Assembly (NCBI GenBank): GCA_963740675.1
Contig: CAVUFS010000008.1
Location: 62,001-126,000 of the forward strand
Length of the DNA: 64,000 nucleotides
Source of the DNA: CAIKMD01 sp963740675
GTDB taxonomy: Bacteria; Pseudomonadota; Alphaproteobacteria; ATCC43930; CGMCC-115725
Reading direction: 5' to 3'
Shown here: positions 16,797 through 28,357 of the stretch, in pieces
How the letters are laid out: each line of letters starts with the position of its first letter
Numbering within the stretch: the first letter of the stretch is position 1
Made by a program: the position numbers and the translations under genes
The notes under the pieces: generated by a model
Told to the model about the DNA's origin: nothing
The model's database searches: none
Seen by the model: the letters and a program-made list of their open reading frames with translations, nothing else

Positions 16797-17945
16797 ATGG
16801 CCGAAAGCTCTGGCACAAGCCTCTTTCCCGACGACGCGAAGAACGCGGCGCGCACCGGGATTCTGCCGTTCCAATCGATCAATGCCATGCTGCGCGAGCA
16901 TGAGATCTGGTCGAAGGCTGAGATCCTGGCCGATCAGGTGCAGCCAGCGAGCATCGATCTGCGCCTCGGCCCGGTTGCCTATCGCATCCGCGCGAGCTTC
17001 CTGCCCGGGCCCGAGAGCACGGTGCTCGACAAGATCCAGGCCCTCGACGCGTATCCGATCGATATCAGCAGCGGCGCGGTGCTCGAAAAAGGCTGCGTCT
17101 ATGTCGTGCCGCTGCTCGAATCGCTCAATCTCAAAAGCGGCGTCACCGCTTTCGCAAACCCGAAAAGCTCGACCGGCCGGCTCGACATCCTGACGCGGCT
17201 GATCGGTGATCGCAGCCACAATTTCGACCGGCTCGATAAGGGCTATTCAGGCCCGCTCTATGTCGAGATCGCGCCGCGTACGTTCAGCGTCGTCGTCCAT
17301 GCCGGCACGCGCCTCAACCAGCTTCGCTTCCGTCGCGGCTCGCCGGTGATGGCGAGCAGCGAGTTGCAGCGCTTCCATGATGAAGGCAAGCTCATCCTCT
17401 CCGATACGCCGGAGCAGAATTACATCGAGCGCAACATGCTGCGCCTGTCGGTCGATTTGCATGGCGAGGGTAAGGGCGGCCTCATCGGCTATCGCGCCAA
17501 AAAGCACACCGACCGCATCGATCTCGACCAGATCGGCCATTACGACCCGCTCGATTTTTGGGAGCCGATCCATTACCACCGCGACCCACCGCTGATCCTC
17601 GATCCCGACGCGTTCTATATCCTTGTCACCAAAGAAGCGGTGCGCATCCCGCCCGAACTCGCCGCCGAGATGGTCGCTTACGACACGGCGGTCGGCGAAT
17701 TCCGCGTCCACTACGCCGGCTTTTTTGATCCCGGCTTCGGCTGGGGCGATGCGATCAGCCGCGCCGTGCTCGAAGTCCGTTCGCACGAGGTGCCCTTCAC
17801 CCTCGAAGACGGGCAGACCGTCGGCTGGCTGCAATATGAACGGATGGCGGGCAAGCCGGACCGGCTCTACGGTGCCGGGATCAAATCCAATTACCAGGGC
17901 CAAGGCTTGGCCTTAGCCAAGCAATTCAAGGCCTTCCGCGGCTGA
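16797..17945 (+). CDS. dcd: 2'-deoxycytidine 5'-triphosphate deaminase, long form
   Basis: The 382-residue protein belongs to the dCTP deaminase/dUTPase superfamily and produces dUTP for thymidylate synthesis. The long alphaproteobacterial form contains two trimeric-dUTPase-like halves: the first with VQPASIDLRLGP and AFANPKSSTGRLDI, the second with YILVTKEAVRIPPELAAEMV and the AGFFDPGFGWG turn. The frame begins at 16761, but ATG 16797 (MAESSGTSLFPDDAK) gives the family N-terminus. It stands alone, with no close partner. Confidence 0.9.
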   Translation: MAESSGTSLFPDDAKNAARTGILPFQSINAMLREHEIWSKAEILADQVQPASIDLRLGPVAYRIRASFLPGPESTVLDKIQALDAYPIDISSGAVLEKGCVYVVPLLESLNLKSGVTAFANPKSSTGRLDILTRLIGDRSHNFDRLDKGYSGPLYVEIAPRTFSVVVHAGTRLNQLRFRRGSPVMASSELQRFHDEGKLILSDTPEQNYIERNMLRLSVDLHGEGKGGLIGYRAKKHTDRIDLDQIGHYDPLDFWEPIHYHRDPPLILDPDAFYILVTKEAVRIPPELAAEMVAYDTAVGEFRVHYAGFFDPGFGWGDAISRAVLEVRSHEVPFTLEDGQTVGWLQYERMAGKPDRLYGAGIKSNYQGQGLALAKQFKAFRG

Positions 17946-18101
17946 CCGCGGCCCCGCTCACGCTGTAAGTGTTTCCGACGCGAGGAATTAAGCGCGTCTT
18001 CACCTTTTGTTAACCATATCTGCATCAAAGTTAAGAGGTCATAAATCCCCGCGCGGGCTTGCAGCGTAAGCGGAGCCCTGCGAAATACTTGGGAGAACAG
18101 C

Positions 18102-19754
18102 TTGCGAGCGTCGACCTTGGCCCGACCGGAAACCAGTTTCAGACATCAGACCGTCGCGATCATCGACGATCGCGCCACCAATCTGAAGATTTTGGAACGG
18201 CTCGCGGGCTCGCTCATGGACGGGATCGAAGTGAAGATCTTCGATCGGCCGCAGAAAATGCTCGACGCGGCGCCGCTCGACCCGCCCGATCTCATCATCA
18301 CCGATTTCAACATGCCGGAGCTCGACGGCGCGGAATTCATCCGCCGCTTCCGGGCGATCCCATCTTGCGCCGATGTGCCGGTGATCGTCATCACCGCTTA
18401 TGAAGACCGGGTCCTGCGCTATGAGGCGCTGGAAGCCGGTGCGACCGACTTCCTCATCTCGCCGGTCGATCATCACGAATTCCGCGTGCGCTCGCGCAAT
18501 CTGCTGACGCTGCGCCGCCAGCAATTGCAGCTCAAGGAGCGCGCCTCCTCGCTCGAGCAGAAGATGAAGGCAGACGCGAAGCGCCACCGCGATGCGCTGC
18601 GCGAGAGCCACGAGCTGCTGATGCGCGTCATCGACGCCGTGCCTGTGATGGTCGCGGCAACCGACCGCGAAGGCCGCTATGTCTTCGTCAACGACTCCTT
18701 CGCCCGCCGCATCGGCAAGCCGGCGAATGAGATCATCGGCCTGACGCCGCTGCAGGTGCGCGACGATCTCGCCGCGCGCGGCGCGATGGAACGCGACCGC
18801 CGCATTATGGCCGGCATCGATCAACCCGGCTCTTTCGAAGAGACGCTGCCGCCAGTGCCCGGCGAGAAAGGCCAGGCGGGCGAGCGCCGCGTGCTGCTCA
18901 CCGCCAAGGCGCTGTTGCACGACGCGACCGGCCGGCCGGCGCTGGTCGTCACGGCCGCGCACGACATCACCGACCGCAAAGCCGCCGAGCTCGCCGTCCT
19001 CCATGCCAAGGACGAGGCCGAGCTGGCGAGCCGCAGCAAGACCGAATTCCTCGCCAATATGAGCCATGAGCTGCGCACGCCGCTCAACGCCATCATCGGC
19101 TTCAGCCAGGTGATGGCCGACGAGATCATGGGGCCGCTCGGCAGCCAGCGTTATGTCGGCTATGCGCGCGACATCTGCTCGAGCGCGCAGCATCTGCTTG
19201 GCATCATCAGCGACATTCTCGACGTCTCGAAGCTCGAAGCCGGCAAAGTCGAGCTCGACGAGGAAGAGACCGAGATTTCGATGGTCGTCCGCGATGTGAT
19301 GCAGCTCGTCGGCGAGCGCGCCCGCGCGCTGGAGATCGGCATCGATGTCGATCTCGGCGCCGATATGCCGCGGCTCAAGGGCGATCCGTTGAAGCTGAAG
19401 CAGGTGCTACTGAACCTCGTCACCAACGCGGTGAAATTCAGCCAGAGCGGCGATCGCGTGCTGCTCGCGGCGCGCTTCGATCACAAGGGTTATGAGATTT
19501 CGGTCATGGATCACGGCATCGGCATGGATCCCACCGAGATCGAGACCGCGATCACGCGCTTCGGCCAGGTGGCCAGCGCGTGGAGCCGCCGTCATCCCGG
19601 CACCGGTCTCGGATTGCCGCTAGCGATCGGCCTGGTCGAGCTGCATGGCGGGCGCCTCTCGATTGAGAGCCAGAAGGGCAACGGCACGACGGTGACCTTT
19701 ACCCTGCCGCGCGAGCGCGCTCTTATCGCGACGACGGTCGCCGCTTCGGCCTAG
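18102..19754 (+). CDS. REC-PAS-histidine kinase hybrid
   Basis: A 550-residue cytoplasmic signalling protein. It has a receiver domain at the N-terminus (VAIIDDRATNLKIL; phosphoacceptor in IITDFNMPELDG; VITAYEDR; ISPVD where Lys-Pro is usual), a coiled linker (residues about 145-165), a PAS domain (VIDAVPVMVAATDREGRYVF), HisKA (FLANMSHELRTPLNAIIGF) and HATPase (NLVTNAVKF, MDHGIGMDP, GTGLGLPLAIG). There is no membrane segment. The start is TTG at 18102 with GGGAGAA upstream; no better ATG exists. The intergenic region before it (17946-18101) shows no gene. It lies near the RpfC/RpfF pair and may relay DSF signals; that link is inference. Confidence 0.93.
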   Translation: MRASTLARPETSFRHQTVAIIDDRATNLKILERLAGSLMDGIEVKIFDRPQKMLDAAPLDPPDLIITDFNMPELDGAEFIRRFRAIPSCADVPVIVITAYEDRVLRYEALEAGATDFLISPVDHHEFRVRSRNLLTLRRQQLQLKERASSLEQKMKADAKRHRDALRESHELLMRVIDAVPVMVAATDREGRYVFVNDSFARRIGKPANEIIGLTPLQVRDDLAARGAMERDRRIMAGIDQPGSFEETLPPVPGEKGQAGERRVLLTAKALLHDATGRPALVVTAAHDITDRKAAELAVLHAKDEAELASRSKTEFLANMSHELRTPLNAIIGFSQVMADEIMGPLGSQRYVGYARDICSSAQHLLGIISDILDVSKLEAGKVELDEEETEISMVVRDVMQLVGERARALEIGIDVDLGADMPRLKGDPLKLKQVLLNLVTNAVKFSQSGDRVLLAARFDHKGYEISVMDHGIGMDPTEIETAITRFGQVASAWSRRHPGTGLGLPLAIGLVELHGGRLSIESQKGNGTTVTFTLPRERALIATTVAASA

Positions 19755-19773
19755 CGCGTCGAAAAGGACGGTC

Positions 19774-19866
19774 CGTCATTGCGAGCGAAGCGAAGCAATC
19801 CAGAGCCACACCCGGGTGTGGCTTCTGGATTGCTTCGTCGGCCCTTCGGGCGTTCTCGCAATGACG
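19774..19866. repeat. REP-like palindromic element, family A, copy 2
   Basis: This is the most complete copy: cgtcattgcgagcgaagcg, gcaatccag, then a central palindrome (ccacacccgggtgtgg), the inverted ctggattgcttcg and an arm ending ctcgcaatgacg. It can fold over its whole length. It lies between the kinase stop and the DUF1275 gene, both rightward. Confidence 0.9.
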
Positions 19867-19900
19867 AGCTTGTCGTAGAGCCCGGGACATAGGAGCAAGC

Positions 19901-20512
19901 GTGCCGCTGGCTTTCGCCTTCGCCGCGATCGCCGGCTATGCCGATGCGATCGGCTATCTCCACTACAAAGCCTTTGCCGGGATGATGACCGGCAACACGG
20001 TGCTGATGGGCCTCGCGTTTTTCCATCGCGCCGATCTGCCGGTCGGCGAATATGCCGCCGTGCTGGCGATTTTCTTCGTCACCTCCGCCCTCGCCTTCGC
20101 GCTTTTGCGCAAGCGCTGCCCACCGACGATACTGCTGGTGGCTGAGGCCGTCGCGCTGCTTTTGCCCGAGATCATCCAAGGACCGTGGGCAATCGTGCTG
20201 CTGGTCATCGCCATGGGGCTGCAGAATCCGCTGGCGCAGCGGTTCGGGTTGGCGCTCAGCACAACCTTCATCACGGGTGACATTCTGCGCTTTGCCGAAG
20301 GCCTGATCGGGCGGGTCGTCCCGCATCGCGGGCACCAGCCCGGGCCTTTCGCGATCTATGGCATCGCCTGGCTGGGCTACGCGACCGGCGCGGCGTTGGG
20401 GGCGGCGAGTTTTTCGGCATTTCGCTGGCCGCTGATCGTGCCGGCGGCGGGTCTCGGCTTTATTTTCTGGCACACCAGAAGCCGCGACAAGTTATCAACA
20501 TCTGGTTTGTGA
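19901..20512 (+). CDS. DUF1275 (YoaK-like) membrane protein
   Basis: A 203-residue inner-membrane protein with about six helices. The family signature AGYADAIGYLHYKAFAGMMTGNTV is at residues about 10-35, and LSTTFITGDILRFAEGL occurs after residue 120. The function of the family is unknown. The start GTG 19901 follows AGGAGC. Slightly shorter than usual (about 220-250). It is flanked by a REP element on the left and the RpfC-type kinase on the right. Confidence 0.9.
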   Translation: MPLAFAFAAIAGYADAIGYLHYKAFAGMMTGNTVLMGLAFFHRADLPVGEYAAVLAIFFVTSALAFALLRKRCPPTILLVAEAVALLLPEIIQGPWAIVLLVIAMGLQNPLAQRFGLALSTTFITGDILRFAEGLIGRVVPHRGHQPGPFAIYGIAWLGYATGAALGAASFSAFRWPLIVPAAGLGFIFWHTRSRDKLSTSGL

Positions 20513-20647
20513 CAAGCCAATCATTACCAAGGTATAGATTTTTTTAACAATTACCGGCATGATTTACAGACGGCGTTTTCGATTGGGCGAAAGCGCCCCC
20601 TTGTACCGGGGCCGGGGGCCGGACAGCCGCTTCATGAGCGCCAATCT

Positions 20648-23489
<2,842 letters not shown>

Positions 23490-23513
23490 GGCGAGCGCAC
23501 TCGTTTTAGAACG

Positions 23514-23590
23514 CCGTCATCCCCGCGAAAGCGGGATCCACAGAGACATCACGCTGTATCCGCATATTCCCGCTTTCGCGGGAATGACGG
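23514..23590. repeat. palindromic repeat, family B, copy 1
   Basis: The arms ccgtcatccccgcgaaagcggg and cccgctttcgcgggaatgacgg flank a central spacer. A second copy lies at 49310-49377. It sits between the convergent ends of the RpfC-type gene and the leftward membrane-protein gene. Confidence 0.85.
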
Positions 23591-23602
23591 TTGATGAGCG
23601 TG

Positions 23603-24121
23603 TTAATCTTCGCTTTCTTCAACGAGATAGAAATGACGGCCCATTCTTCGCACGCCGAAGCTTTCCCGCGTACTGATGCCTGGCTGGTACAAGCTTAGCC
23701 AGTGGAGTGCCCAGCACTGCTTTGGCTGTTCCGCAGCCCGAATCCATTCGGCCGACCTGCGAGAATTAAACTGATCAACTTGGTCACTGTCGTCGTAAAC
23801 GAGAGTCCAAGAGATCTCACCGCCGACCAGAACTCCGGTAGCCGCCGATCCCCAAGCCCAGCAGGCGATATAGGGGGCTTCTTCCGCAGGTAGTTTGGTA
23901 ACAGCCGCCAAATATCCTGCTTTCGAGAGCTCGAAGCGGATCCCGTCTGCATCGAAACCCGTTTTTGTGGCCAACACGGCGTCGGTACTCACTAAAAGCG
24001 GGGCTGCCACGATCGAAAGACTGCGGCACCATCGCCGTTGCCAGAGACTGATCCCAAACAAGACGAGAAACACAACCGCGACAATAAGCAGAGTAACGCT
24101 TGCGACAAGGGACAGGAGCAT
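23603..24121 (-). CDS. membrane protein of unknown function
   Basis: From ATG 24121 the product is about 172 residues: one strong membrane helix (LLSLVASVTLLIVAVVFLVLF) and a soluble C-terminal part with several Trp/Cys (CWAWGSAATG, QCWALHWLSLY). No family was recognised. The same frame is open back to the aldolase stop and encodes a second plausible helix (TLSYTLWLGGVVLGFYCG), but only a CTG at 24274 could start that longer form, so the N-terminus is uncertain. It follows the HpcH aldolase closely, in the same direction, and lies between rpfC and rpfF. Confidence 0.6.
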   Translation of the reverse strand: MLLSLVASVTLLIVAVVFLVLFGISLWQRRWCRSLSIVAAPLLVSTDAVLATKTGFDADGIRFELSKAGYLAAVTKLPAEEAPYIACWAWGSAATGVLVGGEISWTLVYDDSDQVDQFNSRRSAEWIRAAEQPKQCWALHWLSLYQPGISTRESFGVRRMGRHFYLVEESED

Positions 24122-24280
24122 ATGCAAACCCTCTGCTCCATGCGCTCGCGCGACTTCGCGCCCGCAGTAGAAACCGAGAACGACCCCGCCAAGCCACAGC
24201 GTGTAAGACAGCGTGAGCCAGTCTTGGCGCGGGAGCGCTGACCGGCCGTCAGGCTTAGCGATTGTCTCGACCAGCGAATT

Positions 24281-25042
24281 TTATCCCTTCAACTCACCCA
24301 CCGCGCGTTCGACGCCGGCGCGCAGGAAATTCGCGTCGCCGCCGAAGGTGACGAGGCGGAAGCCTTTCGCGGCGAATTGCTTGGCGAAACGCGGCGAGCC
24401 GGTATGGATGCCGGGGATGATGTTGTTCTTCTGGCAGGCCTTGAGGATTTTCTCGACGGCCGCGACATGCTCGGGCTCGTCACGATCGAGGCCTGGTCCA
24501 AGCCCCAGCGAGATCGCGAGATCGCTCGGCCCGATATAGAGCCCATCGAGACCGGGCATCGCCGCGATCTCCTCGACCTTCTCCAGGCCTTCGCGCGTCT
24601 CGATCATCGGCAGGCAGAGCACGCCGTCGCCGAGCGCTTTCTGATCGCGCGTTCCCATGACGATCGCGGCACGCGCCGGGCCATTCGAGCGCTCGCCTTT
24701 GGGTGGATAGCGGCAAGCGGCAACCGCTTTGCGCGCCTGTTCCGGATTGCTGACCATCGGGATGATCACGCCTTGTGCGCCGGCATCGAGATTCTTGCCG
24801 ATGATCCAGTCTTCATTCGCCGGTACGCGGGTCAGCGGCACCGAGCCACGCGCATCGATGGCACGCGCCATTTCGATCATGTCGCGATAATCGGTGACGC
24901 CATGCTGCTGATCGACGCAGACATAGTCGACGCCCTTGATGGTCGCGACTTCGCAGGCGAAGGCACACGGCAGCGAGGCGAAGATGCCGAAGACCGTCTC
25001 GCCCTTTGCCCATTTTTCGCGTAACGCGAATACCGTCGCCAT
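24281..25042 (-). CDS. HpcH/HpaI family aldolase
   Basis: A 253-residue class II pyruvate-type aldolase of the HpcH/HpaI (2,4-dihydroxyhept-2-ene-1,7-dioate aldolase/citrate lyase-like) family. Visible are VDYVCVDQQHGVTDY, the MVSNPEQARKAVAACRYPPKG segment, the metal-site MIETREGLEKVEEIAA and YIGPSDLAISLG. It cleaves a hydroxy-oxo acid to pyruvate plus an aldehyde; the true substrate is unknown. Start ATG 25042 is preceded by GGAGAGAAG; a TTG at 25057 is also in frame. It lies between rpfF (upstream, same strand) and the membrane gene. It is not the LigK-type aldolase, which belongs to another fold. Confidence 0.92.
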   Translation of the reverse strand: MATVFALREKWAKGETVFGIFASLPCAFACEVATIKGVDYVCVDQQHGVTDYRDMIEMARAIDARGSVPLTRVPANEDWIIGKNLDAGAQGVIIPMVSNPEQARKAVAACRYPPKGERSNGPARAAIVMGTRDQKALGDGVLCLPMIETREGLEKVEEIAAMPGLDGLYIGPSDLAISLGLGPGLDRDEPEHVAAVEKILKACQKNNIIPGIHTGSPRFAKQFAAKGFRLVTFGGDANFLRAGVERAVGELKG

Positions 25043-25116
25043 CGCTTCTCTCCCCAAAGAGTTAGAGCGCGATTGTCGGCCCCGCCGGGGTCCCGGTCAA
25101 CGGTATGCGAAAGATG

Positions 25117-26112
25117 TTAGGCGCGCGTCCTGAGGGTACGGCGTTCTTGCGCGGCGACGAGGCGCAGCATGCGCTTGAGGCCGGCTTCGTCGAGCTTCAG
25201 CGCCGCCTCGACCCAGAGATCGGCGATCCGGGTCATTTCCTCGAAGGTCACGGTGTTGACCAAGCGGCGCGCGCGATAGAGCGCGCGGAGCGCGGCGTAA
25301 CGCTTACCGCCGCGGCCGATGAAATCGTAGAAGGCGGCCACACCTTGCCCGTCCGGCGCCAGCACATCGACGGCGCCCATCGCATGCAATTGCTCGGCGC
25401 TATAGAGCTCGCCGCTCATGATGATGCGCTCGGCCAGGCCCGGCGCGACGCGGCGCGTCAGGAACGTGTAGGCGCCCATGCCGGGGAAGAGATTGAAGAG
25501 AATCTCCGGCAGGCCAAATTTGGCGCTGCGCTCGGCCACGATGACATTGGAGGACAACGCCGCCTCGAAGCCGCCGCCCAGCGCATCGCCTTGCACCAGC
25601 GCCACCGAGATGATCGGCAGATCGAAGCCAAGGCCGGTCGCATTGGTATAGCCGACCTCGCAGCTCGCATGCGCGTAGCGGCGCAGCGCGGCACGGTCGC
25701 GATCGCGGATGAGCTGCGCGAAGAGCTCGAGATCGCCGCCGAGATTCCACACGCCCGGCTGGCGTGAGCCGAGCACGAGATAGCGCAGCGGCGGCTCGAC
25801 TTCGGCGCGCTCGCCGAACAGACCGCGCGCCATGCGCTGCACCGCGCGCGCTTCGGCCAGGACCGATTCGGTGAAGCAGGGCCGGCCGGCGAAATCGAAA
25901 TAGCAGAAGAGGATTTTCTCGTCGGGATCGTAATCCAGGTCGAATTCGCTGAATTCATAGGCATCCAGCGCCGCCTGGACCGGGTCGTCGGCGCCGCCCA
26001 CCAATTCAGCCAGAAGCTGCTCGGCCGGCTTCGCGCTCGGCTCGGCGGCAATCCTATCCTGGACCAGATCGATGAGTTGGGGGTGGCCGACCATTCTACC
26101 TTCCAGCGCCAT
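25117..26112 (-). CDS. rpfF: RpfF-type crotonase, DSF (diffusible signal factor) synthase
   Basis: RpfF enzymes make cis-2-unsaturated fatty-acid signals from acyl-ACP by dehydration and thioesterase activity. The 331-residue protein has the crotonase core with GDALGGGFEAALSSNV and FGLPEILFNLFPGMG; E183 and E203 sit 20 residues apart, the same spacing as the catalytic Glu141/Glu161 of Xanthomonas RpfF. The N-terminal extension and the VLGSRQPGVWNLGGDLELF oxyanion region also fit RpfF better than ordinary enoyl-CoA hydratases. ATG 26112 is given; ATG 26094 has a better ribosome-binding site (GGAAGG). An RpfC-type sensor lies 1.6 kb away. Confidence 0.85.
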   Translation of the reverse strand: MALEGRMVGHPQLIDLVQDRIAAEPSAKPAEQLLAELVGGADDPVQAALDAYEFSEFDLDYDPDEKILFCYFDFAGRPCFTESVLAEARAVQRMARGLFGERAEVEPPLRYLVLGSRQPGVWNLGGDLELFAQLIRDRDRAALRRYAHASCEVGYTNATGLGFDLPIISVALVQGDALGGGFEAALSSNVIVAERSAKFGLPEILFNLFPGMGAYTFLTRRVAPGLAERIIMSGELYSAEQLHAMGAVDVLAPDGQGVAAFYDFIGRGGKRYAALRALYRARRLVNTVTFEEMTRIADLWVEAALKLDEAGLKRMLRLVAAQERRTLRTRA

Positions 26113-26162
26113 TCACGGGCGCCCGTCCTCAAAACAGTTAACGCCAGGTTAATATCTAATGC

Positions 26163-26191
26163 AATCAAGAAGATTCGAGCGCTTCTTGATT
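26163..26191. promoter_or_regulatory. inverted repeat upstream of rpfF
   Basis: AATCAAGAAG and CTTCTTGATT form a perfect 10-bp inverted repeat with a 9-base loop, 51 bases before the rpfF start. It could be an operator or a terminator-like hairpin. The rest of the 26113-26425 gap holds little beyond a 37-codon frame. Confidence 0.45.
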
Positions 26192-26276
26192 TTGGTGGTT
26201 AACTTTGATAGCCCTGCTTATAGGGGTAGGGCGAGTATCGGCCACAATAGGTAGAGGCGGCTTTGGCCGAGGCCGC

Positions 26277-26390
26277 TCAAAAGGCTGAAAGATGATTGCG
26301 GGAATTGCCCACGATCCCGGCCTTTCCCGGCTTATAGGTTTCGCCGATCCCTCGGTTGGCCGATTCGGCGTTGGCCGCCGCCAGCGCCAT
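26277..26390 (-). CDS. possible 37-residue peptide gene
   Basis: ATG 26390 opens a 37-codon frame (MALAAANAESANRGIGETYK then PGKAGIVGNSRNHLSAF). In the same frame just upstream is a hydrophobic run (FVVFFLFS) that with the ANA site would resemble a signal peptide, but it has no evident start codon. It may be a small exported protein with a missed start, or a chance frame in the spacer between rpfF and the nitroreductase. Confidence 0.25.
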   Translation of the reverse strand: MALAAANAESANRGIGETYKPGKAGIVGNSRNHLSAF

Positions 26391-26425
26391 GCTAAAGAGG
26401 AAGAAGACTACGAAATGGTGCCCCG

Positions 26426-26986
26426 ATGGATGCGATCGACGCCCTGACCACCCGCCGCAGCGCGGCGCAATTCGCCGAACCGGCGCCGGATGACGAAACC
26501 CTCGCCAAGATTCTCAGCGCCGCGATGCGCGCGCCGGATCACGGCAAGCTGAAGCCGTGGCGCTTCATCGTGCTGCGCGGCGATGCGCGCAAGCGCTTCG
26601 GCGATGTGATGGTCGAGGCGATGAAGCGGCGCGAGCCCGATGTGCCGGCGAATATGCTGGAGCGCGAGCGCGAGAAGCCGTTGCGCGCGCCGCTGATCGT
26701 CGTGCTCGCGGCCGCGATCAAGGAAGGCCACAAGATTCCGGTCGTCGAGCAATTGCTGGCGGCCGGCGCCGCAGCGCAGAACATCATGGTCGCGGCACAT
26801 GCGCTGGGTTATGGCGCGGCGTGGAAGACCGGTGCGCCGGCCTATGACGATTTCGTCAAAGAGACGCTGGGCCTGACGCCAAGCGACGCCATCGTCGGCT
26901 TCCTCTACCTCGGCACGTCGGCGACCATACCCGCCGTTCTACCGCAGCCGGAGCTTTCGACATTCGTGCGCAACTGGAACGGCTGA
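26426..26986 (+). CDS. nitroreductase family protein (YdjA-like)
   Basis: A 186-residue FMN enzyme: LTTRRSAAQFAEPAPD at the N-terminus (Arg-Arg-Ser FMN phosphate site), MRAPDHGKLKPWRFIV in place of the usual SPS/NxQPW motif and the C-terminal GFLYLGT. The GKLKPWRF form is characteristic of small YdjA-type NAD(P)H nitroreductases. The physiological substrate is unknown. It starts rightward from the spacer upstream of rpfF and directly abuts the next gene (TGA then TTG). Confidence 0.92.
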   Translation: MDAIDALTTRRSAAQFAEPAPDDETLAKILSAAMRAPDHGKLKPWRFIVLRGDARKRFGDVMVEAMKRREPDVPANMLEREREKPLRAPLIVVLAAAIKEGHKIPVVEQLLAAGAAAQNIMVAAHALGYGAAWKTGAPAYDDFVKETLGLTPSDAIVGFLYLGTSATIPAVLPQPELSTFVRNWNG

Positions 26987-28162
26987 TTGCCGAACCGTAA
27001 TTACGTCCTCGGCACGCTCGTCGTCCTCGCAGGCATCGTTTACGTCTCGCTCTATCCGTTTCATTGGCGCACGCCGCATCTCATCGGCGGGCCGCTGCAC
27101 CAATTCGCGCTGAGCTGGGATCACTGGCCCGAAAGCCGCGGCGATTTCATCGCCAATGTCCTGCTCTATATGCCCTGGGGCTTTTTCTGCGCGCGCAGCT
27201 TGGGGCGCGGCAAGCCGGTCGCGCTGCGCGTGCTGATCGCGACCGCGCTCGGCTGTGCGCTCAGTTTCACGATGGAGATTTCGCAATTCTATGTCGCCGA
27301 GCGCTTCACCGATATGCGCGACGTCTATTCGAACACGCTGGGCTCGCTCTGCGGCGCCATCGCCGGCCTCACGCTGACCGGCAACAGCCGCGCCAATATT
27401 CTCCGCGATCTGAGGATCGAGCCCTTCCCGGCGCTGCTGCTCGCGGCATTCATCGCGTCGCGGCTCTATCCCTTCGTGCCGGTGATCGACGCGCATAAAT
27501 ATCTCACCGCGGTGCGGCCGCTGCTCAACACGGCGGCGCTGAACAAGGCCGACCTTTTTCTCGCCGGGATCACCTGGCTGGTGATCTGCTATCTGGCCGA
27601 GGCGCTTTTCGGCAAGCGATCCGCTTTCCTCGCCAGCCTATCGATCGCCGCCTTGATCTTCGTCGGCGAGATCTTCATCGCCGACGCCAAGCTGAGCCTC
27701 GCCAGCGTGCTCGGCGCGGCGATCGCCTATCTCTTGTGGTTCGCGCTGTTGCGCTTCGTGCCGGGGCGCGTATCGCTGATCGCCATCGCCTTCGCCACCG
27801 TGATGATGATCACGCGACTGTTGCCGTTTCGCTTGAGCCCGGTCGGCCACGGCTTCGAATGGGTACCGTTCCTCGCGCTGGTGCGCGCGCCGATCGATGT
27901 CGGCTTGCCGGCAATGATCGAGAAATTCTTCCTCTATGGCGGGCTGATCTGGCTGTTGATGCGCGCCGGCCTCCGCCTCTGGCGCGCGACCGTCGCGGTG
28001 GTGCTGTTGCTGCTCTTCAGCAGCATCGTCGAGATGTACATGCCGGGACGCAGCGCCGGCATCACCGACGCGCTGTTGGCGCTGCTGATCGGAACGCTGC
28101 TGCGGCTTACTCTGCCGCCGCGTCAGCGGCGCGATGAGGAGCCTGAGCCGGAACCGGCGTGA
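26987..28162 (+). CDS. VanZ-like domain membrane protein
   Basis: A 391-residue polytopic membrane protein (about nine helices). The N-terminal VanZ-like domain is clear: VYVSLYPFHW, DFIANVLLYMPWGFF and EISQFYVAERFTDMRDVYSNTLG. The C-terminal half repeats a shorter VanZ-like pattern (LPFRLSPVGHGFEWVPFLAL, SSIVEMYMPGRSAGITD). The role of VanZ proteins is poorly known; some give glycopeptide resistance. The start is TTG 26987, immediately after the nitroreductase stop. Its 3' end overlaps the convergent small gene by 56 bases. Confidence 0.88.
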   Translation: MPNRNYVLGTLVVLAGIVYVSLYPFHWRTPHLIGGPLHQFALSWDHWPESRGDFIANVLLYMPWGFFCARSLGRGKPVALRVLIATALGCALSFTMEISQFYVAERFTDMRDVYSNTLGSLCGAIAGLTLTGNSRANILRDLRIEPFPALLLAAFIASRLYPFVPVIDAHKYLTAVRPLLNTAALNKADLFLAGITWLVICYLAEALFGKRSAFLASLSIAALIFVGEIFIADAKLSLASVLGAAIAYLLWFALLRFVPGRVSLIAIAFATVMMITRLLPFRLSPVGHGFEWVPFLALVRAPIDVGLPAMIEKFFLYGGLIWLLMRAGLRLWRATVAVVLLLLFSSIVEMYMPGRSAGITDALLALLIGTLLRLTLPPRQRRDEEPEPEPA

Positions 28163-28334
28163 ACGCAGCGCAGCCGGAATCGGCGCTCAGATAACGATCA
28201 TGCTTGAGGCAGACGCCATCCTCGGCCCGGGTCGAACCCCAGGCCGAGGACATCGCGGTCATCCCCGGAAAGATCGATTCGAGAAAGGCCGGGCTGTTGC
28301 GGAAATACGCACATGCCCGGCAGCGTCCCGTCAT
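28107..28334 (-). CDS. small four-cysteine protein, unknown function
   Basis: A 75-residue protein with Cys at positions 5, 8, 42 and 55 (CRAC near the start, VCLKHDRYLSADSGC later), which could bind zinc or form disulfides. It follows the YeiH-like exporter by 23 bases on the same strand, with GAGGTGAG before the ATG, so it is probably cotranscribed. Its tail runs antisense into the VanZ-like gene. The ordered aromatic/acidic pattern and Cys spacing argue for a true gene rather than a shadow; no family name is known to me. Confidence 0.7.
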   Translation of the reverse strand: MTGRCRACAYFRNSPAFLESIFPGMTAMSSAWGSTRAEDGVCLKHDRYLSADSGCAAFTPVPAQAPHRAADAAAE

Positions 28335-28357
28335 GGCTTCGCGTCTCACCTCACGCC

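Noticed and set aside
24281..25042. HpcH-type aldolase as the missing LigK
   Set aside because: LigK belongs to the RraA-like aldolase family, a different fold, and this gene is 25 kb from the lig operon.
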